NCBI RefSeq assembly: GCF_026745355.1
Contig: NC_079205.1
Span: forward strand, 60,936,593-61,000,592
From: Beta vulgaris subsp. vulgaris
Lineage: Eukaryota; Streptophyta; Magnoliopsida; Caryophyllales; Amaranthaceae
Reading direction: 5' to 3'
Length of the DNA: 64,000 nucleotides
Both the position numbers and the translations under genes were made by a program. The notes beneath the pieces are model-generated. The model was not told the DNA's origin. It made no database searches and saw nothing but the letters and a program-made list of their open reading frames with translations. Below, one piece after another: positions 12,180-23,333 of the stretch (positions within the stretch are counted from its first letter, which is position 1; each line of letters begins with the position of its first letter).

Positions 12180-12584
12180 TAGCTTCTTAAAACATTTTGT
12201 TTTGCTCTAAAAAGAAGTCTTCCAAAACATATGAATATCATGTATCTGTTAAACAACTTTATAATTAATATAAATGTGTATTTCTCTTAAACACAAAGTT
12301 TTTGATCAAGTAGACGTAAATAATCGTTTATATGTTTTCAATGTAGGGGATATATAAACATTTTTATTGTATTCAAGTTCCCGTGCATTATGCACGGGTC
12401 CAAAACCTAGTAGATACAATACATTCAGACTGAATAACTCCTAGTATCAAGTTACATGCATGCAAAATGGTAGCTCAAGCTTGCTCGACCAGAGGGGAGA
12501 TCCAGGCCCAATTATCTCAAGGCCCACTTTTAATTGGGTTGTTATTGACAACTTGGATCAGTTTTTTTTATCTACTAATTATGA

Positions 12585-12705
12585 GTCTGACCTTTTCAGT
12601 TCAATTCAGTCAAATTTTGGACAATACTTTTACTTTCACGTATTACTATTCATTTTAGTTCAATTCAGTTCAATTCAATTGTTTTATGCCGAAAAGAACA
12701 GATCC
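12585..12705. mobile_element. Fragment of a (GAACT)n-type MITE, inverse orientation
   Basis: The block TTGGACAATACTTTTACTTT...CAGTTCAATTCAGTTCAATT ending TTTTATGCCGAAAAGAACAG is the reverse complement of parts of the elements at 28305-28577 and 34258-34395. Only one terminus is recognisable. Confidence 0.6.
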
Positions 12706-14535
12706 TACGAAATCAGAAATTTTCATGAGAAAAAAAAGTTTGGCAATCTTTCAAAGAACCACTAATTTCTCCCACAATAGTTTGTGGAGGAGATGCTACA
12801 AAATATTGGCGACAATAGTGTAGTAAAATATCCAAAAATTGGGGAAATCTATCATCAACCTGTCATAAGAGAAGCTTTTGATCAAAAGATTAGGCTGAAA
12901 ATGACAACTTTTGTTTCCTTTATAAGGAAGAAGAAAATTTTGACAAGGAACAAAAGATGATGATACAGTGAATGATATCAAAATTGTCATTTTGTTTCTC
13001 TTATTTTTTTTCTTGATGGACCATTTTGTCTTTCAGTTATGATTTCAGGTAATGAGAGGAGGAGAAACATGGTGGAGAGAAATGCCCTCCAACAAAACAC
13101 ACGTAAGTCCTTCTTGGATGATCATATAGAGAACCTATCAATTAACTTGTACGGACAATAATCAAGGTTGACCTAGTTGATTGGACGATATTTCAAATAA
13201 TAGCTTATAATTATTTTATAGATCTTTGTGGGCACACATCTTCAAACACTTTTTTTTAAAAAAAAACTAACATTAATTCATTGATTCAAAGTCATATGAC
13301 ATCTACAATATAAGTCAAAACTAAACAAATACATATCAAAATGAAATAAATATAATTCTAATATGACAAAACCACAATAGTTGAGTAGATCTAACAATTA
13401 TGAAAATCCTCGACTTTCACATCGCTATATGATGCAGCGAAGCAAGAGGGCCTGAGGATCTTTTGTAGTTTCGAAGTAGAATTAGATTCAATTAAAGTGA
13501 TTGTAAACGAAGTCTTGACATCAACCTCTTGAATTTCACAAAATCCCAATAACAAAGTCTCCAAACTCTCACATGGAGAGAGATAAAATCCAATATATGG
13601 TAGATATAACCCGATAACCCAATATATATATGGGTAGAAAAACTCTCCATTAGAGAGAGATTGAAATTTATTAGAAACATAAACATAAAAAAAAAGTAAT
13701 AAAAAGGAGAAAAGGGACTTACCACCACCCTGGTAGCCTCTAGATTGAAAAATAAGGTTTTGTGGGAGAGGAGAAAGAAGAGAGAAAAAAAGAGAGAAGA
13801 GTCGTCTGACCAACACATATTCATACACTTGATAATATTTTTATACTCAAAATATTTGCATAAAGTAACTTTTTTTATAAATAAAACGATCAAGTAAATA
13901 AAAAGGGCGAGAAAAGAAAGTCACAAATATTATTCTATCTTCATAAAAGTTAGCAATAGAATATAATTTTGAGAATCAAGTAATATTTTAAGGTAAAATG
14001 TGCACTTTCATTGTACGATCCATTTCTTAAATAAATGATTAGCAATGTATGAAGTAAAAAGTAGTAGATTGCTAATATATTATAAGAAATGAAGAAAACA
14101 AAATGGGAAACCTATAATTTCATAATTCGTGTGACACCATTGTGTAACAACCTACAAATATTACATACAATCTAATACAAATCATAATCGATTATAAATC
14201 AATCCATCACACGTAAATGCATATCTTATACGCTTACATGAACATAATTCTCTAGACGCTATAAATAAATAGGAATAAGATCATTTTAAAGAATGAACCC
14301 TTTAACTCTCTAATCAAGCTTTTCCTGAACTAACTCATTATTTTTACGCTCTTCTTCAACATCCTCCATTCCTCTATTTCCCCCATTTACTATTTAAAAG
14401 CTAGACAAAATTTATTTGCAATAGTTAAAAATTGGAAAAGTCTTATATCCGACACTAAAAACTTTTGTTGTTATGTGTAATCAGCAACTCAACAAAATGA
14501 CGTAAACGAGATTTGATCCTATAAGAGCCCTGACC

Positions 14536-14543
14536 CTATAAAG
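14536..14543 (+). promoter_or_regulatory. Probable TATA box of TRXF
   Basis: CTATAAAG lies about 200 bp upstream of the TRXF ATG. It is followed by a C-, A- and T-rich leader (ctcattctcccc, cttcttcctcctc) typical of a plant 5' untranslated region. Position and composition only. Confidence 0.4.
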
Positions 14544-14741
14544 ATATTCCAAGTTCCAAACAGCATATTGCCTCACTACCACAAACTACAAAAGCCAAAT
14601 AGAACCCCCCTTTTTTCTCATTCTCCCCTACACACCACATAACACTTTCACTCTTCCACACTAGTAGGGTCCTTCACTACCTTCTTCCTCCTCAAAAAAT
14701 CAAAAACACCACAAAAATCCTCCAAAAAAATCGAAACTTTA

Positions 14742-17461
14742 ATGGCTCTCCACATCTCACTCTCTCATCAATCATGGTCATCTCCGGCCAATCCGATCTC
14801 CTCATCGGATCCCGCCCGTTGCTGTGTTCCGGGCACCCGGTTTTCGAGGCGGGTCGAATTTGGTGGCAGTTCTAAGAGTATAGGAGGTATTGTGAGAAGA
14901 AATGATAGAGTTAGAGGTCAAATTAGAGCAAGTATGGATGTGGGTACCCAAGTGGAAGCCATTGTTGGGAAGGTTACCCAAGTTAATAAGGACACTTTTT
15001 GGCCTATTGTTAAGGCTGCTGGAGATAAAACTGTTGTTCTTGATATGTACACTCAATGGTAATTTCTATTAATCAATATTTAATCTTATTTGTGCTTTAT
15101 TGATCAACTGGATTATTTGCTTAATTTGGTTGTTTTAGTTGCTTGTTTTACTTGTTACTTGCTATCTTTCCCACTTTCGTGTGCGCATCTCCTATTGCAC
15201 ATCTTTGAGCTTAAATATCTTTTATTAACGGTTGAATATTAATAATGTACTAATTGAGACGAATCAAATAATACATGCCATGCCCATGACTATATTTTTT
15301 CTTATAAATTGAAAAAAATTGAGAAGATTGTCTTTGAGTATGAACAGTGTTAAGATTCTAAGGGAGAACGATAAAAAACTAGAGATATAATTTCTTAAAA
15401 TTAAAGCTCGTAATCTAAGCTAAATGGTTTATAATTACTCCAGCAAATTTGTGAAAATGCAAGTTGGATTATGAATTTAAGATGGGTTTGTTCTGTACTT
15501 TTCTCTGCTTATTGATATAAGCATGTTCTTTTCACCATTCTATACTTATTAACTAGTTTTATGAAAGATTTTGTTTGTAATAAGCTAGATTGAGAGCTAC
15601 ATAAGGTTTCAATTCCGTGCGGAATTGATAGTCAGATATACTATTTTAGGATCTTGGAATGATTTATACTCTTTTTTTAATAGGATGGTAGATTATGATC
15701 TTTGCAATTTAAGATCCATACTAATTCTAGGAGTACTGTTTCAATTGAGTGGTGGGAGAGGGTAGAGATTAACAAGTACTATGAAGAGTTTTGCCGTGTG
15801 CTTAATTATGAGTGGTTGAGACAATGCGAAAACCAATTCCTGATGGAGGAAAGGGGTCTCTACCACAATATACTTTCTGGCTAGTTGTGCCGTATAGGGA
15901 GCCCAAATTCAAGCTCCATACTAATTTTAGGAGTGCTCTTTGAAGTTTGAATTGAGTGGTGGGAGAGAGTAGAGATTAGAAAGTACTATGAAGAGTTTTG
16001 CCGTTTGCTATTAGGACTTAGGCGGGGTTGAGACAATATGGTAAACAATTTTCGAGGGAGGAAAGGGTCTCTACCACAATATACTTTCCGGCTAGCTGTG
16101 GCGTGTAAGAGAGCCCAAAGTCGAGCTCCATAGTATTTTAAGTACTGTTTGAATTGAGTTTTTTAATCAACCACCTGCCTGAGGTTGTTATAACTTGGAC
16201 TTCATTTTGGGTGTATTAGACTTGCTATACCTAAAAGTATATGGTTCAGACGATAACTATGTATAGTTTAAACTAGGCTTTGGCCTTTGTGTATCATAGT
16301 TTCTAGGGTAATTTGGCATATTTTTGCTGTTAGTACTCTTTTCTTTCGCAGCGTACTTGAGAGTAGACTCCGGCTTGAAGATTGAAGAACCTTGTTCTGT
16401 GATAGTGTCATAGTTAGCCTAGGCTAGCTGCTTCTTTGATCCATCTGGACTGTCCCAAAATCACTGTAGGTTGTTGGTAATTGAATTTCTAACCTTTCCA
16501 TTTACTCTTATGAATCTAATACTATCAACTGGGTTGGAAAATTTCTGCTGATATGTTCAGTAAGAAGTATGCAAATTTCTGCTGATATGTTCAGTAAGAA
16601 TGTATAGACCTGCAGGATTTAGGATAATCAAGTGATCTAGGAAGACTTGTCTATGAGCTAAGAAATGGACTTTGATAGTAGTAAAGAGAGTACTGGTTAG
16701 ATAAGATGCAAACTAGCATATTGAGCTCCATCCTCCACTGTCCATAGTCCAGACGCCATACTGCTATTAAATGCCGTGATATAGTCTGGAGAGAAGACTG
16801 TTCTAACTTCTAACGATCATATGTATCTTTAACATGGAAAAATATTTTTATTAAGAGATGCGGTGATCTTCATGTTGGGTATAATCATGTGTTATACAGA
16901 GATCTCTATGCTGTATTGCTATAATTCTGCTGAGTTTCACACAAATGGGTTTTACTGTTTTTCATGGATTTTAATTATAATCCACCCACTTCGTGCATTT
17001 GTTCATGTAGTATGGTATGATGCTTGTCCTCAGCATAAGTTTAACACCTTTTCTCTGTAAGCTCTAACTCAAAGTTCTGCACACCGGGAATTCAGGTGTG
17101 GACCCTGTAAAGCAATGGCGCCAAAGTACGAGAAATTGGCAGAGGACAATCTTGACATTGTTTTTCTTAAGCTTGATTGTAACCAAGAAAACAAGGTACT
17201 ACACTATATGATCACATCCTATTACTTATGTTTGTTTTGTCTATCACAATGAAAAAGAATGATGATGCAGTAATTTAGAAGTTAGATCAATATCAAGTCT
17301 AATTTGACTTTGTAAAACATGGGCAGCCCTTGGCTAAGGAATTAGGCATCCGAGTAGTTCCTACGTTCAAGATTCTAAAGGAAGGCAAGATTGTGGAAGA
17401 GGTGACGGGGGCTAAATACGACACATTGGTTGCAGCCATTCAAACAGTTCAAAATAGTTGA
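14742..17461 (+). CDS. TRXF: Thioredoxin f, chloroplastic
   Basis: Stromal thioredoxin reduced by ferredoxin-thioredoxin reductase; in light it activates Calvin-cycle enzymes such as fructose-1,6-bisphosphatase. Exons 14742-15058, 17096-17195 and 17327-17461 give 183 residues with clean GT-AG joins. Residues 1 to about 64 form a Ser/Arg-rich chloroplast transit peptide beginning MALHISLSHQSW, nearly the start of spinach thioredoxin f. The active site WCGPC (residues 106-110) is split by intron 1 inside the Trp codon. Cys134 in LDCNQENK is the third, f-type-specific cysteine, and VVPTFK contains the cis-Pro at 151. The length is normal and nothing is broken. Intron 1 (2 kb) contains a near-duplicate segment (15690-15890 and 15895-16100, with matching TACTATGAAGAGTTTTGCCG) and a Stowaway-like fragment near 15225-15370. 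Confidence 0.96.
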
Positions 17462-17943
17462 GCTGTATTTGTGTTTGCGTCATTGCGTCGTGTGTGTATA
17501 TACGCTGTAAGAGGGAAAGGTTAGTACCTTGACAATGGCTTGTAGCCTTGTACTGAATTGTAACCACTGTCCACTGTATCCGCTGAGATCGTTGCATGAA
17601 CAAGAGTTGTAATTGTATATTGAAGAGAAGAAAAAAGGGGCACTCTACATGAACCACTTTCTGCTGCCAAACAAACAAAAAAAATGTTTGTGAGATCTTC
17701 ATTATAATCAATCCAACTAAATAACTGCCTACTAAACATATCGCAATAGTCAAGACACTCGTATATATATATCGAGCAAAGAATCGATATAGTTTATCGT
17801 ATACATGTAAGTGTAAAAGATATCAGATTTGTCTCTATATATAAATGGATTATATTTTTGCTAAAAGTTATTTAAAATATTAATGGTCAACCTTGTATAT
17901 TGGCAATGTGATAGCCAAATAATTTCAATTAATATAAAACGAA

Positions 17944-18089
17944 TCTATACTAATATATTAAAAGGCAAAAGAAATAGAAAATGAATTTTATAAGATTTGA
18001 TCCCATGATCTCAAACTTATACGCTAAAATCAGTAAAATGTTAATAAATGAAAATAATAACACGGGCATAGCCCGAGTGTAAAAACTAG
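17944..18089 (+). mobile_element. Short Helitron (146 bp)
   Basis: It begins TCTATACTAATATATTAAAA after an A and ends with a GGGC-ata-GCCC hairpin and CTAG before T, matching the Helitron ends at 45904-46341 and 18820-19003. Too short to code for anything; it needs a helper in trans. Confidence 0.8.
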
Positions 18090-18390
18090 TGAATTATTTA
18101 AACAGAGACATTATAGTACTTTAATTTTCACGTAAACAAGTAAATTGATCGAAACAAAATTTTATAGTATGATAGTATATTCGTCATATACTTGGGTGTA
18201 ACATTTTACTCGTTAAGAACTCCCCTTTTGAGTATAAACTAGTTGTGGACTTGAGTGATGCCCTCGATCATTTACCAATGTGAATTTGAAGTGTTAAATC
18301 AAACATTTGAGAGTAGTGAAAAGAAAGAGTTATAGGCATTGAATTATGCTCGTGAAATAATTTTTCGATTCTTTTAAAATTTTCTATATA

Positions 18391-18650
18391 CTCCCTCCGT
18401 CCCTTAATAGAGTGCCCATTTCTCCAATGCACGTTTGCCAATGCACGTTTTGTATCGTTAATATCTTTAATTTCATATTAGTAAAAATTATAAAAGTTTG
18501 ATTTTCTTAATGTACGTAATGAGACGAATCAAACAAGACCCTACATGACTATGTTTTTTCTTATATATTAGAAATATTTTTTGAGGCCTTTCTTTACCTT
18601 TGAATAGTGTCCAAAAAAGAAATGGGCACTCTATTAAGGGACGGAGGGAG
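18391..18650. mobile_element. Stowaway MITE (copy 4)
   Basis: CTCCCTCCGTCCCTTAATAG at the left and CTATTAAGGGACGGAGGGAG at the right are perfect inverted copies flanked by TA. The intact ends suggest a young insertion. The interior has GAGACGAATCAAACAAGACC. Confidence 0.92.
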
Positions 18651-18819
18651 TAATAAATTAGAAAAAATTATAGTATGAAATATTAATATAACTCTCGGCT
18701 TCAAGAGAATACATATATACTTATAAATTTAGGTTAATGTGTAATAATATATTAAATTATGCAATAGTGTTAATTCGGAAGGTTATAAAAATGGTAAGAG
18801 CGTCTTTGTAGTATAAGAA

Positions 18820-19003
18820 CTAGTTATTAGGCCCGGACGATGCCCCGAGTAAGAATTTTTTTATTTATTAATATTGTACTGCGATATAATAACACTAAAT
18901 ACTACTTGGTCTAGTGGTTAAAACTTTAGTACATGAACTTGAGGTCACGGGATCAAAACCTATACTATTAGTTTACGCACGCCTTTTAATATATTAGTAT
19001 AGA
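18820..19003 (-). mobile_element. Helitron (184 bp) carrying a tRNA-like promoter
   Basis: Read on the minus strand it starts TCTATACTAATATATTAAAA and ends GGGCCTAATAACTAG, inserted between A and T. The plus strand at 18902-18962 reads GGTCTAGTGGTTAAAAC then GGTCACGGGATCAAAACC, resembling tRNA A and B boxes. The same cassette occurs inverted in the element at 45904-46341. Confidence 0.75.
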
Positions 19004-19268
19004 TACTTGAAAAAAATGTTACGCCATTCTTAACATTAGATTAATAAGTATTAATATATATATATTTATATTTAATTATTCTAAAAAGAGAAATATTACT
19101 CTGTCTCTAAATAGATTTTTTCCCCTCAAATACTAATTTAAAATTATAGATTAATTGATTAGCGTATTTGTAAGTCGAGTCAACAATAGTGCTCCCAATT
19201 CACAAAGATGCCAAACACCACTTTGATATGTACATTTCTCCACACCTTGTCTCACCCGAAAAACTAAG

Positions 19269-20109
19269 GACTTTACTAAACGACGCCCTAAATACAGTAT
19301 TTTTATACTGTATTTATATACTCTGCATTTATTTTCTTTCTCCTCCCCTTAACTCACTTCCCTAACCTCTCCTCCAATTTCAAAAGTTTACTTCCCGCCA
19401 CACTACCACCTTCACCAGCACCACCACCACCAACACCCCCGACATACCACCTCCACCACCTTACCCCCGACAGACACCACCTTCTTCTCTTTGTTTTTTC
19501 TCCCTTTTTTTCTGAATGTCGTGGAGCGCCTGCCAAGGACACCTGCACCGGTGGTGGGGTGTCTTTGGTGGACGCCTCCCTTTTTTTTTTTAAAAAAAAA
19601 TCAGAAATTAAGGGTGCGCCCACCAAGGACGCCCCACCACTGACGGAGGCGTCCTTGGCAGGCGCCTTACCATGTGGTGGAGCGCTTGTCAAGGACGCCA
19701 TTACCGGTGGTGGGGAGTCCTTGGTGGGCGCCCTTTTTTCTGATTTTTTTTTTAAACGAAGAAAACAGAAAAGAAAATAAGAGGGTGGTGTGTCGGGGTA
19801 TGGTGGCTGTGGTGATGCCGTGGAAAGAAGATGGTGGTGGTGGTGTCGTGGAGAAGAAGGTGGTGGTGGTGTCGTGTAGAAGAAGGTGTAGTGCCGTAGT
19901 GGTGGTGCCGTGGAGAAGAAGATGGTGGTAGTGGTGGTGTGTCGAGGTACGGTGGTGTTGGTGGTGCCGTGGAGAAAAAGGTGGTGATAGTGGTGGAGCG
20001 GGAAGTGAACTTTTGAAATTGAAAGAGGGTTTAGGGAAGTCTATAAGTACAATATAAAAATACTGTATTTAGAACATTAGTAGGAAATTGTAGGGTGTCG
20101 TTTAGTGAG
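19269..20109. mobile_element. Mutator-like foldback element, 841 bp
   Basis: Long inverted ends (ACTAAACGACGCCCT left, AGGGTGTCGTTTAGT right, then CTAAATACAGTATTTTTATA pairing with its complement and a shared CAATTTCAAAAGTT block). The flanks are 9-bp repeats AAAACTAAG (19260-19268) and AAAACTAAA (20110-20118), 8 of 9 matching. The middle has CCACCACC arms on the left, GGTGGTGG on the right, and a GC-rich core repeating GTCCTTGGTGGGCGC in both orientations. No transposase. Open frames within are low-complexity artefacts. Confidence 0.7.
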
Positions 20110-20289
20110 AAAACTAAAGAATCTAGTCTCTCCTGAAATCGCCCTTTTTTGCGAAAATTAGGGTTTATCATAAACCAGCACACACCTGACACCCCTCCCA
20201 AAATTTCTGAAAACCCTAGTTCATTCTCTCACTCCACCATTGAAGCTCAATCGTCTAAAATTTAAATAATCTCAACCAATCAAACAGAA

Positions 20290-22179
20290 ATGGGGATGAA
20301 ATTATTCGACGACGTCGATGACGACGACACAGAAAAGATATCAAACATCGGCATTAACGAGGAATTCGCAAAGCGATATGAACACAATAAAAAGAGAGAA
20401 GATTTGCAGAAACTTGAAGAGATGAAGAAGAAAGGTGAACTTCCGGAATCAGAATCTGATTCCGATTGGGAGGAAGACGACGATTTCGAAAGCACGAAAA
20501 ACGAGGTGAAATTTCTCGATGCATTGTTAAAAGTTAGGAATAAAGATCCAATATTGCTTGAAAAAGATGCGAAATTGTTCGAGAGTAGCAGTGGTGAAGA
20601 AGATGATGAAGTCAAAGGAGATAGAAAGGAGAAGAAGAAGAAACCGAAGTATTTGAAGGATGTGATAGCGGAGCAATTGATTGAGAGAGGGCCTGAATAT
20701 GAGGGAGAAGAAGAGGAGAGTGAAGAAGAGGAGAGAGAAATGAAGAAGGTGAAGAGTTATGCGGAGGAGCAGGAGGATTTTAGGAAGGAGGTTTTGGCGG
20801 CGATGGCGGATGAAGAGAGAGAAAATGAAGAAGAGGGAGGGGAGTTGTTGAGGGAGAAGGAGAGGGATGAAGATGAAGATGAAGATGAAGATGAGGAGGT
20901 GAAGAAGAGGTTGGATGAGTATTTTGGGGAGGATGAGAAATTGGATGAGAATGATGTGTTTTTGAAGGAATTTTTTAAGAATAAGATGTGGATTGATAAG
21001 GAAAATGGAAAGAATAAGGTTATTGAGGAGGATGTGGCGATTTCGGATGATGAGGAGGCATTGGAGAAGCAGGAGGATTATGAGAGAGATTTTAATTTTA
21101 GGTTTGAGGAGAATGTGAGTGATCGAGTATTGGGTCATTCGAGGTCTGTGGTTGGTTCCGTGAGGAAGGAGACGAATGCGAGGAAGAATCAGAGAGAGAG
21201 GAAGAAGGAGAGGATGGCTGAAGCAGAAATTGAGAGGCAAGAGGAGGTTAAGAGGTTGAAGAATTTGAAGAGGAAGGAGATGCAGGAGAAGATTAATAAG
21301 ATCAGGGAAATCGCGGGTATTGATAAGGAGAGTGTTTTGGTGAATGAGGATGATTTGGAGGAAGATTTTGACCCTGAGAAGTTCGATAAGAAGATGAATG
21401 CTGCATTTGGGAAGGATTATTATGAAGCAGATGATCCTGAATTTGCAAATGAGAGTGATAGTGACTTGGAAAAGCCAGATTTCGAGAAAGAAGACGAGTT
21501 GCTTGGATTGCCTGAAGATTGGGGTGTGATCAAATCGAGTGATGGATTTGTAGCTGAAAGGGAAAGGATGAAGAAAAGTAAAGTGGAAAATGAGATTGAT
21601 GTTGATCAAGTGCAAGGAGGAGAGGATGATGGTGAACAATTAGACGAGGGTAACAAACAGAGAAAGCGGAAGAAGTCATCAATTAAGGAAGCTCTTGATA
21701 AGGAACTTGAAGAAGAACTTTACAAGCTTGATTATGAGGATACTATAGGAGATTTGAAGACCCGGTTTAAATACAGGGATGTTAGACCTGCAAAATATGG
21801 ATTGACAGCTGCTGAGATTTTGATGTTGGATGAGAAGGAGTTGAATCAATATGTTTCATTGAAGAAGCTTGCACCTTACCGAGAGAAGGAGTGGAAGGTG
21901 CCTCAAATGCGGAAAAAGATGCTCTTCGAAGGACTTCTGAACGATAATAAGAATCAAAAGAAGAGAAAGAGAAACGATGGTGGTAATGTTGGTGAAACAA
22001 GTGAAAAGAAATCCATGGAAGTTAAGAAAGCAGAAGGGGAGGAGCCAAGTATTGATGAGAGCAAGTTGTCACGAGCAGCTAGGAGGAGGCGCCGGATGAA
22101 AGAGAAAAAGCTGCCTGAATCTCGTCTCATTGCTTATGGGAAGATACCGTCTAGTTCGAAGAACAAGTCAAAGAATTGA
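20290..22179 (+). CDS. KRI1: KRI1-like nucleolar ribosome-biogenesis protein
   Basis: KRI1 homologue, 629 residues in one exon. In yeast Kri1 binds Krr1 and is needed for early 40S subunit assembly in the nucleolus; the same role is inferred here. The N-terminal region has MKLFDDVDDDD and the family motif KFLDALLKVRNKDP (residues 74-87). The middle consists of alternating acidic (EEEESEEEE, DEDEDEDEDEE) and basic coiled segments. The conserved C-terminal domain, residues about 485-545, includes RFKYRDVRPAKYGLTAAEIL and YREKEWKVP. The end is a Lys/Arg-rich nuclear signal (RRRRRMKEKK). The first ATG, 20290, was chosen; a second Met is two codons later. The minus-strand 370-codon frame within it is an artefact of GAA/GAT-rich codons. 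Its 3' flank has been copied into the dirigent array downstream. Confidence 0.93.
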   Translation: MGMKLFDDVDDDDTEKISNIGINEEFAKRYEHNKKREDLQKLEEMKKKGELPESESDSDWEEDDDFESTKNEVKFLDALLKVRNKDPILLEKDAKLFESSSGEEDDEVKGDRKEKKKKPKYLKDVIAEQLIERGPEYEGEEEESEEEEREMKKVKSYAEEQEDFRKEVLAAMADEERENEEEGGELLREKERDEDEDEDEDEEVKKRLDEYFGEDEKLDENDVFLKEFFKNKMWIDKENGKNKVIEEDVAISDDEEALEKQEDYERDFNFRFEENVSDRVLGHSRSVVGSVRKETNARKNQRERKKERMAEAEIERQEEVKRLKNLKRKEMQEKINKIREIAGIDKESVLVNEDDLEEDFDPEKFDKKMNAAFGKDYYEADDPEFANESDSDLEKPDFEKEDELLGLPEDWGVIKSSDGFVAERERMKKSKVENEIDVDQVQGGEDDGEQLDEGNKQRKRKKSSIKEALDKELEEELYKLDYEDTIGDLKTRFKYRDVRPAKYGLTAAEILMLDEKELNQYVSLKKLAPYREKEWKVPQMRKKMLFEGLLNDNKNQKKRKRNDGGNVGETSEKKSMEVKKAEGEEPSIDESKLSRAARRRRRMKEKKLPESRLIAYGKIPSSSKNKSKN

Positions 22180-22239
22180 CGGAATCTACCATTGTGATAT
22201 GAAGGAGAGGAGGTAATTCAAAACTACAAGTTTTATGTT

Positions 22240-22660
22240 ATGTTTGTTAGCTTGTAAATTTTGAGCATGTACAATTTTGATGTGAAATCTAGGATAGAGT
22301 ATGCTGTATGTGTGGATTATGTAGTTAATTCTAAATTTTATTGCTCGTGTTACGCTTGTCAGTTGGTAAATTTTGAATGTGCTTCATCGTGATGTTGAAT
22401 GTAGGATAGAGTATGTTATGTGTGTGGATTACGGAGTTACTTTTATATCGTAGATGTTGTGTTGTGTTTGTCAGTTTGCAGGTATTTGGTGGTGCATCAT
22501 TGTGATGTCTAGTATGGGATAGAGTATGCTATATGTATGTGTTACGGACTTAAGATTGATGCAACGCATAGAGTATGCTATATGTGTGTCAGTGTGGATT
22601 ACGGACTTAAGTTTAATGCAACTTATAGTGCATCTTGCATAGGAGAGTATGCATGTTGAC
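22240..22660. repeat. Diverged tandem repeat in the KRI1 3' flank
   Basis: About three units of about 110 bp, each with a version of GTCAGTTTG...ATTTTGA...CATCGTGATGT...GGATAGAGTATGCT...GTGGATTACGGAGTTA, start near 22240, 22355 and 22468; a shortened fourth runs to about 22630. It follows the KRI1 stop codon and probably lies in its 3' untranslated region. Confidence 0.75.
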
Positions 22661-23333
22661 AAGGTTTGGCTGGCTGTTTTAGAAGTGGATAGGTTTTAGC
22701 AGATTATGTGGTGTTTGAGGTTACTTCATTTCTTAAGATTTCTAGCGCATCTTTTTATCATAGGCTGATTGGTACCATGTTTCATGGTCTGTCATGGACC
22801 CATGGTTCTGTGCTTAAGTTGGCTGGCTGTATGCTTCTATAAGACCAGTGTAGAGTGTTGTTGCTTTTTTCTATCCCTCGAAGTAGTACAAATTGTTGAG
22901 AACATCGCGTTCCTTTATAATTTTCTTGTATTAAGCGGTAAGGCTTTCACTTTCACTTGGCCACTTGAGTAAAATTAAAGGGTGGTTGATGTAGTGAGGA
23001 GCCTCAACTTTTTCTCTGTTAACCGACACATTTTCTCAAGAGGGGCAGTTGTGGTGTTATGGCTACTTTTCAAATGCTTTTTAATCTGTTAATTACAAAT
23101 AATAGAACTCTCGTCTTCTTAATTTCAGAAACTAGACCAATTAGGCAACTATGATATCGCAATTAGGTATTCACTGAGTCTCTAAATTGGATTTGCACGT
23201 GTTTAAGCTGGCTTGCTAACCTCTCCTCATACCATTTTTTGTATGTTGGAGAGCTATTTTTTTGGGAAGAAGGTATCTCAGCATACAGTTCATCTGGCGC
23301 TGGCGCTGATGCTCTTGCAAGGGTCAAAGTGTT

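Larger units (their letters stand above)
8560..12410 (+). mobile_element. Candidate 3.9-kb Helitron, non-autonomous
   Basis: The 5' TC end (TCATATATAATATTAAAGCA) lies after an A. The 3' end has a strong hairpin (CCCGTGCA-TTA-TGCACGGG) followed by CTAG and T. No Rep/helicase frame is present. The pairing of these two ends is inference: other Helitron ends lie nearby and the interior holds a Stowaway, a tandem repeat and a LINE remnant. The 3' terminus itself is convincing. Confidence 0.4.
6684..14741. other. 8-kb gene-free, transposon-rich spacer
   Basis: No protein-coding gene is supported here. At 7150-7240 there are runs of ATCTT. At 7246-7441 there is GGCCCGACCCGG-type sequence typical of an hAT terminus. 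Helitron ends, Stowaways, a tandem repeat and a LINE remnant are listed separately. 12980-14500 contains AT-rich sequence in which I see nothing recognisable. Confidence 0.6.

Noticed and set aside
13391..13893. Two overlapping minus-strand frames of 133-145 codons
   Set aside because: AT-rich, Phe/Tyr-rich translations, no recognisable motif, and overlapping frames of equal quality.
19354..19931. Several open frames on both strands (Ala/Pro-, Gly- and Val-rich)
   Set aside because: They are translations of the triplet-rich arms and inverted core of the Mutator-like foldback.
20527..21639. 370-codon minus-strand open frame inside KRI1
   Set aside because: It is antisense to a well-supported coding exon. 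The protein is Leu/Ile-rich because GAA/GAT/AAG codons read backwards give few stops. No domain is recognisable.
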